From Lachnospiraceae bacterium (lineage in GTDB: Bacteria > Bacillota_A > Clostridia > Lachnospirales > Lachnospiraceae), in assembly GCA_017435025.1 (NCBI GenBank), contig JAFSFU010000310.1:1-19442 (forward strand): 19,442 bases of DNA. The letters run 5' to 3'. The notes below the pieces were generated by a model that did no database searches, had not been told where the DNA came from, and saw nothing but the letters and a program-made list of their open reading frames with translations. Both the position numbers and the translations under genes were made by a program. Shown in pieces: positions 7,348 through 14,623 of the stretch (position 1 is its first letter; each line of letters starts with the position of its first letter).

Positions 7348-8712
7348 CTATAAAAACACATATTTCAATACAAACAACAGGGCAAGGACATACATAAGCG
7401 GAGTTACTTTCTTCGCCTTTCCTGTCGCCGCCTGTAAGATCACATAGGAAATCACACCGAGACAGATACCTTCAGAGATACTGTAAAACAACGGCATTGC
7501 AATGATGCAAAGATATGCCGGAATCGCTTCTGTCAGGTTTTCTTCTGTGAATTTCAGTTCAACAACAGCCTCAAACATCAGGAATCCCACAAAGATCAGT
7601 GCCGGTGCTGTTGCGAAAGACGGAATGGATGTAAACAGTGGGGAAAACAGGGTTGCCAAAAGGAAGAGCACACCCGTTGTGAGCGCTGTAAGTCCGGTAC
7701 GGCCACCAACGGCAACACCTGCAGAAGACTCCACAAAAGTTGTTACGGTAGAAGTACCCAGAATTGCACCTGCGGATGTTCCGATCGCATCCGCCATCAG
7801 TGCCGGTTTGATATTCGGAAGATGTCCTTCTTCATCTAACATATCTGCTTTTGTCGCAACACCGATCAATGTTCCCAGGGTGTCAAATAAATCTACGAAC
7901 AGGAAGGAAAAGATAATAACAATAAAATTGAAGATTCCAATACCGGAAAAATCAATCCGGAAACACTGTCCGAAAGTCTCTCCGAGAGAACTGAAGTCTG
8001 CACTCATGATTCCTGTCGGGAACAGGCTGTAAGCGCCCATCTCCGGATTCGGAACATAAATTCCGGCTAACTGGCAGATCATACCAAGACCCCATGTAAT
8101 CACGATACCAAACAGGATGGCACCTTTTACTTTTCGAATGTGAAGGATGGATGTCACCAACAGACCGATCACAGCCAGCAAAGCACAGATTCCGGTTGTG
8201 CTGAAGTTTTCTGTGAAACTTGTAATGGTTACCAGTGTGGAGGAATCCACGCTCAAACCGGCATTCTGCAATCCGATAAATGCGATGAACAGACCGATTC
8301 CGACAGATACACCTTTTTTCAGTGTAAGCGGAATTGCGTTGAAGATCGCCTCACGCACATTGGTAAGGGATAATACAATGAAGATCAGGCCTTCCATAAA
8401 TACAGCGAACAAAGCCACCTGCCAGGATATTCCCTGTCCTCCGACTACTGTATAGGCGAGATACGCATTAAGACCCATACCGGCGGATAATGCAAACGGA
8501 AGGTTGGCCGTAAATGCCATCAGCATGGTTCCGATAAAGGATGCGATGCATGTTGCGATCAGCACCGCATTGGGATTCATTCCCGCATCGCCAAGGATGC
8601 TTGGATTCACCGCAAGAATGTAAGCCATTGTCATAAAGGTTGTGATACCGGCTACGATTTCTGTCTTTACGTCTGTGTGGTTCTCCTGCAATTTAAAGAT
8701 TCTTTCTAACAT
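7348..8712 (-). CDS. AzgA/PbuG-family purine permease (hypoxanthine/guanine/adenine)
   Basis: This 454-residue, very hydrophobic protein has about 12-14 membrane segments. Family marks: N-terminal ENHTDVKTEIVAGITTFMTMAYIL, NPSILGDAGM, LSAGMGLNAYLAYTVV, FVDLFDTLGTLIGV, and the substrate-site region TSTVTTFVESSAGVAVGGRTGLTAL. This is the AzgA branch of NCS2 purine transporters (PbuG/PbuO in Bacillus), driving proton-coupled uptake of hypoxanthine, guanine or adenine through the cytoplasmic membrane. Which base is preferred cannot be read from sequence. AGGAG is 6 bases before the ATG. It lies 21 bases after the other permease and 35 bases before xpt, in the same operon. Confidence 0.93.
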   Translation of the reverse strand: MLERIFKLQENHTDVKTEIVAGITTFMTMAYILAVNPSILGDAGMNPNAVLIATCIASFIGTMLMAFTANLPFALSAGMGLNAYLAYTVVGGQGISWQVALFAVFMEGLIFIVLSLTNVREAIFNAIPLTLKKGVSVGIGLFIAFIGLQNAGLSVDSSTLVTITSFTENFSTTGICALLAVIGLLVTSILHIRKVKGAILFGIVITWGLGMICQLAGIYVPNPEMGAYSLFPTGIMSADFSSLGETFGQCFRIDFSGIGIFNFIVIIFSFLFVDLFDTLGTLIGVATKADMLDEEGHLPNIKPALMADAIGTSAGAILGTSTVTTFVESSAGVAVGGRTGLTALTTGVLFLLATLFSPLFTSIPSFATAPALIFVGFLMFEAVVELKFTEENLTEAIPAYLCIIAMPLFYSISEGICLGVISYVILQAATGKAKKVTPLMYVLALLFVLKYVFL

Positions 8713-8733
8713 GATCTTCTCCTGTTTTAAACG

Positions 8734-10065
8734 TTAGTTTTTAATCTTTTCCACTTCCATATTTTTCGGAAGTAAAAGGTTCAAAAGAATGGAGGCCACA
8801 AATACAACTGCAACCACGTTCGCGGAGAACACGGACTGCACAACCTCCGGGAAAATATGCCAAAGGCCAATCTCGCTGGCAGTTGTAAATCCGATACCAA
8901 CGGATAAAGACAGAGCCACAATGGTAACGTTTCTCTGATCAAATCCGGCCTTTGCCACCATCTGCATACCGGATGTCAGGATGGTACCAAACATCATAAT
9001 CGTACATCCGCCCAGTACAGACTCCGGAAGGGATGCAAAGAAATTACCTACCGGCGGTAAAAGTCCGGCAATGAGCATGCATAATGCACCCGTCATGATC
9101 GTAAAACGATTGACAACCTTTGTCATAGCCACCAGACCAACGTTCTGGGAGAAGGAGGTTACCGGCGGGCATCCAAATAAAGAGGAAATGGAAGATGCAT
9201 AACCATCGCAGGCAAGGGAACCGGAAATTTCCTTGTCCACAATTTCTCTGTTTAAACCGGTGGAAACCATCGCAGATGTATCGCCGATCGTCTCTGCAGC
9301 AGAAACCAGATAAATGATACATACAGAAAGGATTGCTCCAATATTAAACTCCGGCATATACGGAAGAAGTTTCGGAAGCGCGATCAAGCCGTCTGCAAAA
9401 ATAACAGACAGATCCACTTTTCCCATAAAAATTGCCACCACATAACCAACCACAAGACCGGCCAGTACGGAAAGCTGTTTTAAATATCCCTTGGCAACGC
9501 AGTTCCATGTCAGACATACGACCAGAGTGATCGTACCTAAGAGCAGGTTCTGTGCAGAGCCGAAATCCTCTGCATAACCGCCGCCGAAGGATCTTGCACC
9601 TACGGTAAACAGGGAAAAACCAATTGCTGTTACAACGGATGCTGCAACAACCGGAGAAATGATCTTTCTCCAATACTTTGCCAAAAGGCCAAGGGTACCC
9701 TCAAAAATACCACCGACCAGCACAGCGCCGATCACAGTCGGATAACCGTAATTGGCTGCTACTGTACTCAGTACTGTTACAAACGTAAAGCTTACGCCCA
9801 TAACGATCGGAAGACCGGAACCGACCTTCCACACCGGATACAGCTGAATCAGTGTAGCAATACCGGCAACAAACATGGCATTCTGAAGCAGAAGTGCAAT
9901 CTCACTCTGGCTCAGGCCGCCGGCTGCAGCAATGATCGTAATCGGTGTTAAGTTGGCGACGAACATTGCCAGAATGTGCTGGAGACCAAACGGAATCGCC
10001 TTTGCCACCGGCACACGTCCTTCCAACTGGTAAATGTTATTCACACTTACTGTTTTTGTACTCAT
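8734..10065 (-). CDS. NAT/NCS2 family xanthine or uric acid permease
   Basis: This 443-residue polytopic membrane protein belongs to the nucleobase-ascorbate transporter family. The NAT signature QNVGLVAMTK is present near residue 315, preceded by SSLFGCPPVTSFS. Other family marks are FGLQHILAMFVANLTP near the N-terminus, the TM3 region LPIVMGVSFTFV, and SAAETIGDTSAM, whose Glu is the usual substrate-binding acid in TM8. The adjacent xpt gene and the NAT signature point to xanthine (PbuX-like), with uric acid as an alternative. AGGAG is 5 bases before the ATG. A GntR-type operator copy lies 43 bases upstream. It is the first structural gene after the regulator. Confidence 0.92.
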   Translation of the reverse strand: MSTKTVSVNNIYQLEGRVPVAKAIPFGLQHILAMFVANLTPITIIAAAGGLSQSEIALLLQNAMFVAGIATLIQLYPVWKVGSGLPIVMGVSFTFVTVLSTVAANYGYPTVIGAVLVGGIFEGTLGLLAKYWRKIISPVVAASVVTAIGFSLFTVGARSFGGGYAEDFGSAQNLLLGTITLVVCLTWNCVAKGYLKQLSVLAGLVVGYVVAIFMGKVDLSVIFADGLIALPKLLPYMPEFNIGAILSVCIIYLVSAAETIGDTSAMVSTGLNREIVDKEISGSLACDGYASSISSLFGCPPVTSFSQNVGLVAMTKVVNRFTIMTGALCMLIAGLLPPVGNFFASLPESVLGGCTIMMFGTILTSGMQMVAKAGFDQRNVTIVALSLSVGIGFTTASEIGLWHIFPEVVQSVFSANVVAVVFVASILLNLLLPKNMEVEKIKN

Positions 10066-10107
10066 ACTCTCTCCTCACTTTTTCATTCAATCAACACGCG
10101 CAAAAAT

Positions 10108-10117
10108 AGGTCAACCT
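10108..10117. promoter_or_regulatory. Putative GntR operator before the permease genes
   Basis: AGGTCAACCT lies in the context AAAATAGGTCAACCTTTT and matches the site before the regulator gene at all but one of the shared bases. It overlaps the stop codon of the regulator and lies upstream of the permease. Read on the minus strand it contains TTGACC; an 18-base spacer and TTGAAT follow, a possible weak promoter that a bound repressor would block. Confidence 0.65.
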
Positions 10118-10118
10118 T

Positions 10119-10844
10119 TTACAATTTCTTTCGCAGAACCGTCTGATCGAAATACTCATCCACAAAGTATTGGCGCGAATAGAACAGAATATTTCCATCA
10201 ATATCATAGTCCGTCTCTTCCATATTGAGCAGAGGAGTGCCAACTGCTACATTCAATACAGAGGAAATCTCTTCAGAAGCCACAACTGCGTGAAGTCTTG
10301 TGAGATCCATATAAGCAGAAACATCACATGCCTTTTTCAAAAAATGGAAAATCGGTGTTTCCAGATCTTTGAGTGTATATTCTTCTTTTATCAGACATTT
10401 TTCAAGCACATCTTCACAATAGATCGCCGGATGTCCATCAGCCGTACAAACGCGCGTCACACGAACCACACCGGTTCCTTCCGGAATCTGCAGCTTTTCA
10501 GCAATCCATGCGTTTGCCTGTTCCTCATGGATACACACTTCTCCTACTGCCGGCTCGTAGCCATTCTTGCGAATAATGTCCAGAAATTCCAATTCGATAT
10601 CCATTCGATTGACCACGTCCAACACATGACGATTGATGATCGTACCGATACCATGTCTTCGTGTAATGAATCCTTCCTGCTCCAATTGCGCCAGGATGTC
10701 TCTCAAACGAGTTCTGCTGATTCCAAACTGTTCCGCCAATACGGTTTCTCTCGGGAGACGTTCCGTATTTGCATACTGTCCGCTTTTCATTTCATGCAGT
10801 AGCTGATGGCGGATTGCAGCCGGATCCTCATACTTCATATCCAC
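10119..10844 (-). CDS. GntR family transcriptional regulator with UTRA domain (HutC subfamily)
   Basis: Residues about 8-70 form the winged helix of GntR regulators (LPRETVLAEQFGISRTRLRDILAQLEQEGFITRRHGIGTII); the rest is a UTRA ligand-binding domain (GVVRVTRVCTADGHPAIYCEDVL, ISSVLNVAVGTPLLNMEETDYD, FYSRQYFVDEYF). HutC-type members repress neighbouring catabolic or transport genes and release DNA on binding a small metabolite; a purine or its precursor is the natural guess here. AGGGG lies 8 bases before a GTG at 10844, which I chose; GTG at 10853 is too close to the site and ATG at 10838 rather far. It heads the purine salvage cluster, and a perfect palindrome just after its promoter suggests it represses itself. 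Confidence 0.9.
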   Translation of the reverse strand: MDMKYEDPAAIRHQLLHEMKSGQYANTERLPRETVLAEQFGISRTRLRDILAQLEQEGFITRRHGIGTIINRHVLDVVNRMDIELEFLDIIRKNGYEPAVGEVCIHEEQANAWIAEKLQIPEGTGVVRVTRVCTADGHPAIYCEDVLEKCLIKEEYTLKDLETPIFHFLKKACDVSAYMDLTRLHAVVASEEISSVLNVAVGTPLLNMEETDYDIDGNILFYSRQYFVDEYFDQTVLRKKL

Positions 10845-10866
10845 AGTTTTCACCCCTTTTCAAAAT

Positions 10867-10876
10867 AGGTCGACCT
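10867..10876. promoter_or_regulatory. Putative GntR operator over the regulator's transcript start
   Basis: AGGTCGACCT is a perfect 10-bp palindrome in the context AAAATAGGTCGACCTTTA. It starts 16 bases downstream of the -10 box of the regulator gene, a position where a bound repressor blocks transcription. The GGTC/GACC half-sites fit HutC-type GntR operators. Confidence 0.72.
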
Positions 10877-10892
10877 TTAAACAACGCTTCAT

Positions 10893-10921
10893 ATTATACT
10901 TGAAAAGCCTTTATCTTTCAA
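10893..10921 (-). promoter_or_regulatory. Sigma-A promoter of the gntR-purine operon
   Basis: On the minus strand, TTGAAA (10921-10916) and TATAAT (10898-10893) are separated by exactly 17 bases. This is the only strong promoter seen before the five-gene purine cluster. Confidence 0.85.
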
Positions 10922-10944
10922 GCAATTTATACTTTTTTCTACAA

Positions 10945-10989
10945 GAAAAATCCCCGAAAATACCAGGGTTTTGGCACCTTCGGGGATTC
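10945..10989 (-). terminator. Intrinsic terminator of the adenosine deaminase gene
   Basis: On the minus strand, AATCCCCGAA (10988-10979) pairs with TTCGGGGATT (10958-10949), with a smaller inner TGCCA/TGGTA stem, then a T-run. It separates adenosine deaminase from the purine operon promoter 24 bases on. Confidence 0.9.
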
Positions 10990-10995
10990 GTCTCT

Positions 10996-11961
10996 TTATT
11001 CATTTACATAATCTTTTAAAAATCTTGCTTCGTACGCATATTCCATAATCTGATCGATCTCTTCCTCAGTAAATTGGAATACGTTTCTTAAAATATCTAA
11101 TTCAGAATGAATGTTTACTCTGGAACATGTCATATTGTCGGAATTCAGGGTCACGCGGATTCCGGCATCAAACAGCTGACGGAACGGATGGTCCTCGATC
11201 GCATTCACTTCTTTTGTGTGATAATTGCTGGTGATACAGATTTCAAGTGTGATCTTCTCGTCCACCAGGCGCTGCATCAGCTCCGGATCAGCAATCGCAG
11301 CGACACCGTGACCGATACGCTTTGTTCCGAAGGAAAGGGCTGTCCTCATACTCTCCGGTCCATCTGCCTCTCCGGCGTGAATCGTCATCGGAAGATCATA
11401 CTCTCTCACCTTTTCAAAGAGAGAGGCAAACATTCGGGTTGGATACAGTGCCTCCGCACCGGCAATATCCACCGCACATACCACGTCACCAAGGTATTCC
11501 TTTGCAACCTCTACGGTCTCCAGATTCATATCTGCATTGGTATCTCCGCGCATACAGCATAGGATCAGACCGACGCGGATTCCCGGATACTGTTCCATAC
11601 CGCGTTTTGTACCACGGATTACCGCCTCAACCACCTGGGCCTGTGTCAGTCCCTTCTGTACATGAAGCTGTGGCGCGAAACGAACCTCTGCGTAGGTAAC
11701 ACCTTCTTTTGCCAAGGTCTCCACCATCTCACAGGCCACACGCTCCATTGCCTTCTCCGTCTGTAACACCATCGTCGGCAGTGCAAAACGCTCCAAATAT
11801 TCTTCCAGAGTCTTACAGTCCTCCGGCACTTCCATCTTCGCACGAACTTCGTCCACAGTCTCTGCGTCCAGTTCCACACCCTGTTCTTTTGCCAGTTCCC
11901 ATACGGTTTCAGCCCGCAGGGAGCCATCTAAATGCAGATGTAATTCAATCAGATGCTTCAT
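10996..11961 (-). CDS. add: Adenosine deaminase
   Basis: This 321-residue metal-dependent hydrolase deaminates adenosine or deoxyadenosine to inosine or deoxyinosine in purine salvage. The zinc ligands and catalytic residues are visible: HLHLDGSL (His8, His10), HAGE (His195, Glu198), IGHG (His218) and LNSDN (Asp275), as in the ADA/AMD family. The substrate-specific subgroup is not certain, because SNYHT stands where many adenosine deaminases have SNVQT; a close relative such as adenine deaminase is possible. The start is ATG 11961 preceded by GGGGG; an in-frame extension to 12039 runs through the promoter and is not translated. It has its own promoter and terminator, so it is a single-gene unit beside the purine operon. 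Confidence 0.92.
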   Translation of the reverse strand: MKHLIELHLHLDGSLRAETVWELAKEQGVELDAETVDEVRAKMEVPEDCKTLEEYLERFALPTMVLQTEKAMERVACEMVETLAKEGVTYAEVRFAPQLHVQKGLTQAQVVEAVIRGTKRGMEQYPGIRVGLILCCMRGDTNADMNLETVEVAKEYLGDVVCAVDIAGAEALYPTRMFASLFEKVREYDLPMTIHAGEADGPESMRTALSFGTKRIGHGVAAIADPELMQRLVDEKITLEICITSNYHTKEVNAIEDHPFRQLFDAGIRVTLNSDNMTCSRVNIHSELDILRNVFQFTEEEIDQIMEYAYEARFLKDYVNE

Positions 11962-12006
11962 TCGTATCCCCCATTTTATCTTTCGTCTAAATGTGTAATT
12001 CCCTAG

Positions 12007-12035
12007 ATAATACAGGGGTTCCGAGGAATTGTCAA
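12007..12035 (-). promoter_or_regulatory. Sigma-A promoter of add
   Basis: On the minus strand, a perfect TTGACA (12035-12030), a 17-base spacer and TATTAT (12012-12007). It lies about 46 bases before the ATG and supports the shorter start. Confidence 0.88.
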
Positions 12036-12072
12036 GCAAATTTTTCAGTTAGGTAATACCTTTTTCTCAACA

Positions 12073-12831
12073 TTAACGTACTGGTGCCAACAGCACTTTA
12101 CCGGTACCTCTGTACACGTTCACGAGGCCCTCACCGGACGCCGCAGAACCGATCAGACTCTTACCGGAACGCTCAACGGTAAAGTTCAAACTGCCGCTCC
12201 AGGCGATTGCATGGTTGCCGTCCACTTTTAATACATCGTTATCCAGCCAGATTTCTACAAGCTCTTCTCTTGGGCATGGGGATTCCAGGCAGACAATGCC
12301 CTGTCCCTGAATGCCCAGGTTGAAAAGGCCCTCGTTACCAAACACTGCAGATGATACGTTGGAGCGCATCACCGCTTTGTGTTTCAATGTGGACTCACAG
12401 GCCAGGAACAGGCCGTCATCCAAAACAATGGAGCCATTCCAGTCATTCAGATCCACAAGAAGGATGTGCTTGTAGGTCGGTTCCAACACCAGGGTACCGG
12501 TTCCTGTGTACTCCGGTTTGATCGCAGACTCTCCTGTCACCGAACCGCGCATTGCTTTATTAAACAAGTCACCTACACCTTTCAGTCCGGTGGTCGCCTT
12601 TACATCACCGACCATCCACTGCATGGCGCCAGCCTGTACAGTCACATTTGATTTACCTACATCACAAACTACCTGACGTTTGCGCACGTTCATCTGGCTC
12701 GCATAGTATGCCAGCATTGCCGTCTCCGGCATCACACTGAGATCTTTCTGGTATTCCACAACCGCGAATGCACCAAGAGAATCAATTACCTTCACATCAT
12801 CGTTTTCAAAAAAATTTCTAATCTGATACAT
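12073..12831 (-). CDS. AIM24 family protein
   Basis: This 252-residue protein matches the AIM24 (DUF124) family, a beta-rich fold related to tryptophan RNA-binding attenuator-like domains. Visible family pieces: VVEYQKDLSVMPETAMLAYYASQMNV, AGAMQWMVGDV, a Gly-rich middle (TGLKGVGDLFNKAMRGSVTGES), GTLVLEPTYKHILLVDL, FGNEGLFNLGIQGQGIVCLES and the closing YRGTGKVLLAPV. No signal peptide or membrane segment is seen. The bacterial function is unknown; the yeast member is a mitochondrial inner-membrane protein. AAAGGCAGG precedes the ATG. It is the third gene of an operon after a tiny ORF and a small membrane protein, which hints at a role at the membrane. No clear terminator follows. Confidence 0.9.
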   Translation of the reverse strand: MYQIRNFFENDDVKVIDSLGAFAVVEYQKDLSVMPETAMLAYYASQMNVRKRQVVCDVGKSNVTVQAGAMQWMVGDVKATTGLKGVGDLFNKAMRGSVTGESAIKPEYTGTGTLVLEPTYKHILLVDLNDWNGSIVLDDGLFLACESTLKHKAVMRSNVSSAVFGNEGLFNLGIQGQGIVCLESPCPREELVEIWLDNDVLKVDGNHAIAWSGSLNFTVERSGKSLIGSAASGEGLVNVYRGTGKVLLAPVR

Positions 12832-12878
12832 AGATTACCTGCCTTTCATTTATTCAAGATTTCATCATCAAAATGTCA

Positions 12879-13094
12879 TCAGTCGTGGAGTGCAATAAGT
12901 GAAATGATTCCGATAATCACTAAAATCGGCAATGCCAAAGTCAGCAGTCCTTTTAATACAAGGCCAACCAAAAAGAGCGGCAGCAGCACCACCGAAAAAA
13001 CGATTTTGGAAATGCTCCATGTGGCTTTGATCGCGAACCCAAGTATCTTTCCAAACACAGCCAGCATTAAAATAAAAAACAGAAAAGTCAACAT
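12879..13094 (-). CDS. Small two-helix membrane protein, unknown function
   Basis: This is a 71-residue hydrophobic protein with two or three predicted membrane stretches (about 1-22, 28-48 and 49-68), few charges and the C-terminal end LIALHD. I do not recognise a named family. A very strong GGGAGGAGGGAG site lies about 7 bases before the ATG. Its ATG overlaps the stop of the preceding 48-codon ORF (ATGTTGA), so the two are probably translationally coupled. The AIM24 gene follows 47 bases later. The position suggests it may act with AIM24 at the membrane. Confidence 0.75.
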   Translation of the reverse strand: MLTFLFFILMLAVFGKILGFAIKATWSISKIVFSVVLLPLFLVGLVLKGLLTLALPILVIIGIISLIALHD

Positions 13095-13234
13095 GTACGA
13101 TCTCCCTCCTCCCTGTTGATTTGTTTCCTATGAAACTCTGATCTATCTTCAAGTCCCAGCTTTTCGCTGAAGTCTTTTTGCTTCTGCATCTTTTCAATTA
13201 AAAGACATGTACGAATGCGTTGTTCCACTGTCAT
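13088..13234 (-). CDS. 48-residue ORF at the head of the AIM24 operon
   Basis: ATG at 13234 follows AAAGGAGGAGACGT, an excellent ribosome binding site, and 48 codons run to a TGA that overlaps the ATG of the membrane protein gene. The product starts MTVEQRIRTCLLIEKM, is highly charged and probably helical, and contains DFSEKLGLEDRSEFHR; it has Cys10 and a C-terminal Cys48. No membrane segment. I do not recognise a function. The strong site, operon position and overlap argue that it is expressed; conservation in relatives is not tested here. It could instead be a leader peptide that couples translation to the next gene. Confidence 0.7.
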   Translation of the reverse strand: MTVEQRIRTCLLIEKMQKQKDFSEKLGLEDRSEFHRKQINREEGDRTC

Positions 13235-13261
13235 ACGTCTCCTCCTTTCCCGTAGTTTATG

Positions 13262-13355
13262 TTTCCATTATAGTGGAAATCGGTATTAAGATAAACCTGT
13301 GAATCGCAAAAATAGCCCGATCTATTTCGCTATTTAAACAGTAAAACGATTCACA
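13262..13355. promoter_or_regulatory. Divergent promoter region with nested inverted repeats
   Basis: The minus promoter of the small-ORF operon has TATAAT (13272-13267) and a weak TTTATC 17 bases before it; its -10 sits inside the inverted repeat TTTCCA/TGGAAA (13262-13279). A second inverted repeat, TGTGAATCG (13298-13306) and CGATTCACA (13347-13355), is perfect over 9 bp, and its right arm covers the -35 of the XRE gene. Inside it, AAATAGC (13310-13316) pairs with GCTATTT (13329-13335). These are good candidates for operators of the divergent XRE regulator. Confidence 0.65.
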
Positions 13356-13378
13356 TTCCACAATCTTTCCGATATAAT
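13350..13378 (+). promoter_or_regulatory. Sigma-A promoter of the XRE regulator
   Basis: TTCACA (13350-13355), 17 bases, TATAAT (13373-13378). It matches consensus at 11 of 12 positions and lies about 42 bases before the ATG. Confidence 0.82.
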
Positions 13379-13420
13379 AATTCCATAGAGTCCCGCATGG
13401 GACATAAAGGAGATTTGAGT

Positions 13421-13915
13421 ATGGGAAGAAAATCAACAAAAGAAAATAAGAACATCTATCAGATCAGTCGTGAAAACATGAACTTCTCCCGCGAGACCGC
13501 AGCCGACAAGCTGGGATTCATCTCATCCGACCGTATTGAAAAAATAGAAAATGAAAAAACGTTGCCACACCCGGAGGAAGTCCTTGCCATGGCAGATTGT
13601 TATAAAAATCCGGCTCTGTGCAACTATTTCTGCTCCCACGAGTGCCCCATCGGCATCGAGTATGTACCGGAAATTAAGGCAAAGGAGCTGTCTCAGATCA
13701 CACTGGAAATGCTGGCAACATTAAACAAGCTGACTCACGAAAAAGAACGCCTGATCGAGATCACCGTCGACGGCGAATTGACCGAGGATGAGCTCCCGGA
13801 TTTTCTGAAGATCAAAGATCAACTGGAAAAAATGGCACTTACCATCGATTCATTAAACCTCTGGCTGGACAATACCATTGCATCCGGGAAAATTGACAAA
13901 AACAAGCTGTCGTAA
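13421..13915 (+). CDS. XRE-type helix-turn-helix regulator with a cysteine cluster
   Basis: This 164-residue protein starts at the ATG after AAAGGAGATTTGAGT; an in-frame ATG at 13397 lies upstream of that site. Residues about 13-60 form an XRE helix-turn-helix (SRENMNFSRETAADKLGFISSDRIEKIENEK). Then come four cysteines, Cys60, Cys67, Cys71 and Cys75 (spacing CX6CX3CX3C, in LCNYFCSHECPIG), which could bind a metal or iron-sulfur cluster or sense redox; this is inference. The C-terminal half (85-155) is helical and acidic and may dimerise. The gene diverges from the small-ORF/AIM24 operon and probably controls it and itself through the shared inverted repeats. Its 3' end forms half of a terminator shared with the convergent Uma2 gene. 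Confidence 0.85.
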   Translation: MGRKSTKENKNIYQISRENMNFSRETAADKLGFISSDRIEKIENEKTLPHPEEVLAMADCYKNPALCNYFCSHECPIGIEYVPEIKAKELSQITLEMLATLNKLTHEKERLIEITVDGELTEDELPDFLKIKDQLEKMALTIDSLNLWLDNTIASGKIDKNKLS

Positions 13916-13945
13916 CTTCAAGATACGGCAGCTTAAATCTTTTGA
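13904..13945. terminator. Bidirectional terminator overlapping two gene ends
   Basis: AAGCTGTCGTA (13904-13914) pairs with TACGGCAGCTT (13924-13934), 11 bp with one G-U, around a 9-base loop. AAATCTTTT follows on the plus strand and TTGTTTTTG on the minus strand. The arms include the stop codons of the convergent XRE and Uma2 genes. Confidence 0.78.
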
Positions 13946-14520
13946 TACTGAGAAAAGTCAATCTCCAATCCTTCCAGGATCTCTACCGCGATCGTTTCAT
14001 GGAATCCGCGTATCTCTACCATCCCGGTCTCGAAACGATGGATTGTGATCATCTCCGACTGCGGATCCAGAATCCAGTATTCACGCACTTCTGCCTTCTG
14101 ATATTTATTCTGTTTCAAGATATAGTCGCGACGTTTGCTGCTCGGCGAAACAATCTCCATCACCACATCCGGACCGCTATGTACTCCGTTCTGCTCAATC
14201 TTGCTATCATCGCATACGAGCATCAGATCCGGCTCCAGATAAGTCTCGCTGTCCTGATTCAAATACAACGCCAGCGGTGCAGGGAACACACTGCATTTGC
14301 CCTGGTGATCACGGATATAACTCCAAATGGTTCCACTTAAAAACATTAACAGTGATTGATGATTTGCACTTGGGGTCGCCTGGTAATAGATCACACCGTC
14401 AATCAATTCTACACGCACATTTTCCGGCATCGCCTCAATCTCTTCCACCGTATATTTTCGTCCTTTTGCTAACGCTTCGTTCAATTTTAGTACATCTTCC
14501 TCTCCCATATACTTCTTCAT
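13933..14520 (-). CDS. Uma2 family (DUF820) predicted restriction-fold nuclease
   Basis: This 195-residue protein has the Uma2/DUF820 fold related to PD-(D/E)XK nucleases. Visible marks: YTVEEIEAMPENVRVELIDGVIYY (Glu38), an SANHQ motif, YLEPDLMLVCD (96-104, Asp98), and PDVVMEIVSPSSKRRDYILKQNKYQKAEVREYWILDP (117-152, Glu122, Lys138), which carries the predicted metal-binding core. The biological role of Uma2 proteins is unknown; they are numerous in Cyanobacteria and scattered in Clostridia. AGGAGG lies 8 bases before the ATG. It is a single-gene unit with a strong promoter, a palindrome in its leader and a terminator shared with the convergent XRE gene. Confidence 0.9.
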   Translation of the reverse strand: MKKYMGEEDVLKLNEALAKGRKYTVEEIEAMPENVRVELIDGVIYYQATPSANHQSLLMFLSGTIWSYIRDHQGKCSVFPAPLALYLNQDSETYLEPDLMLVCDDSKIEQNGVHSGPDVVMEIVSPSSKRRDYILKQNKYQKAEVREYWILDPQSEMITIHRFETGMVEIRGFHETIAVEILEGLEIDFSQYQKI

Positions 14521-14590
14521 GGGTATACCTCCTGCTAAATGTATATCAATTGAGTAAAGGAATTTTGGGAAGAATCTTCCCGATGAATTT

Positions 14591-14609
14591 TCCGGTTATG
14601 ATAACCGGA
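14591..14609. promoter_or_regulatory. 19-bp palindrome in the Uma2 gene leader
   Basis: TCCGGTTAT G ATAACCGGA is a perfect 9-bp inverted repeat with one central base. It begins about 15 bases downstream of the -10 of the Uma2 promoter, so it is either an operator or an RNA hairpin in the 5' leader. A second hairpin, GGGAAG/CTTCCC (14567-14581), lies nearer the gene. Confidence 0.6.
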
Positions 14610-14623
14610 TGAAAGGTATTTAT

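Noticed and set aside
10854..10995. Guanine riboswitch expected for an xpt/pbuX operon
   Set aside because: The leader before the regulator is only about 40 bases after the -10, and no three-stem purine aptamer or its conserved loops are seen; the gaps before xpt and the permeases are also too short.
12040..12072. Terminator for the AIM24 operon
   Set aside because: Only a 4-bp AGGT/ACCT stem and a weak T-rich stretch are present, not enough to call a terminator.
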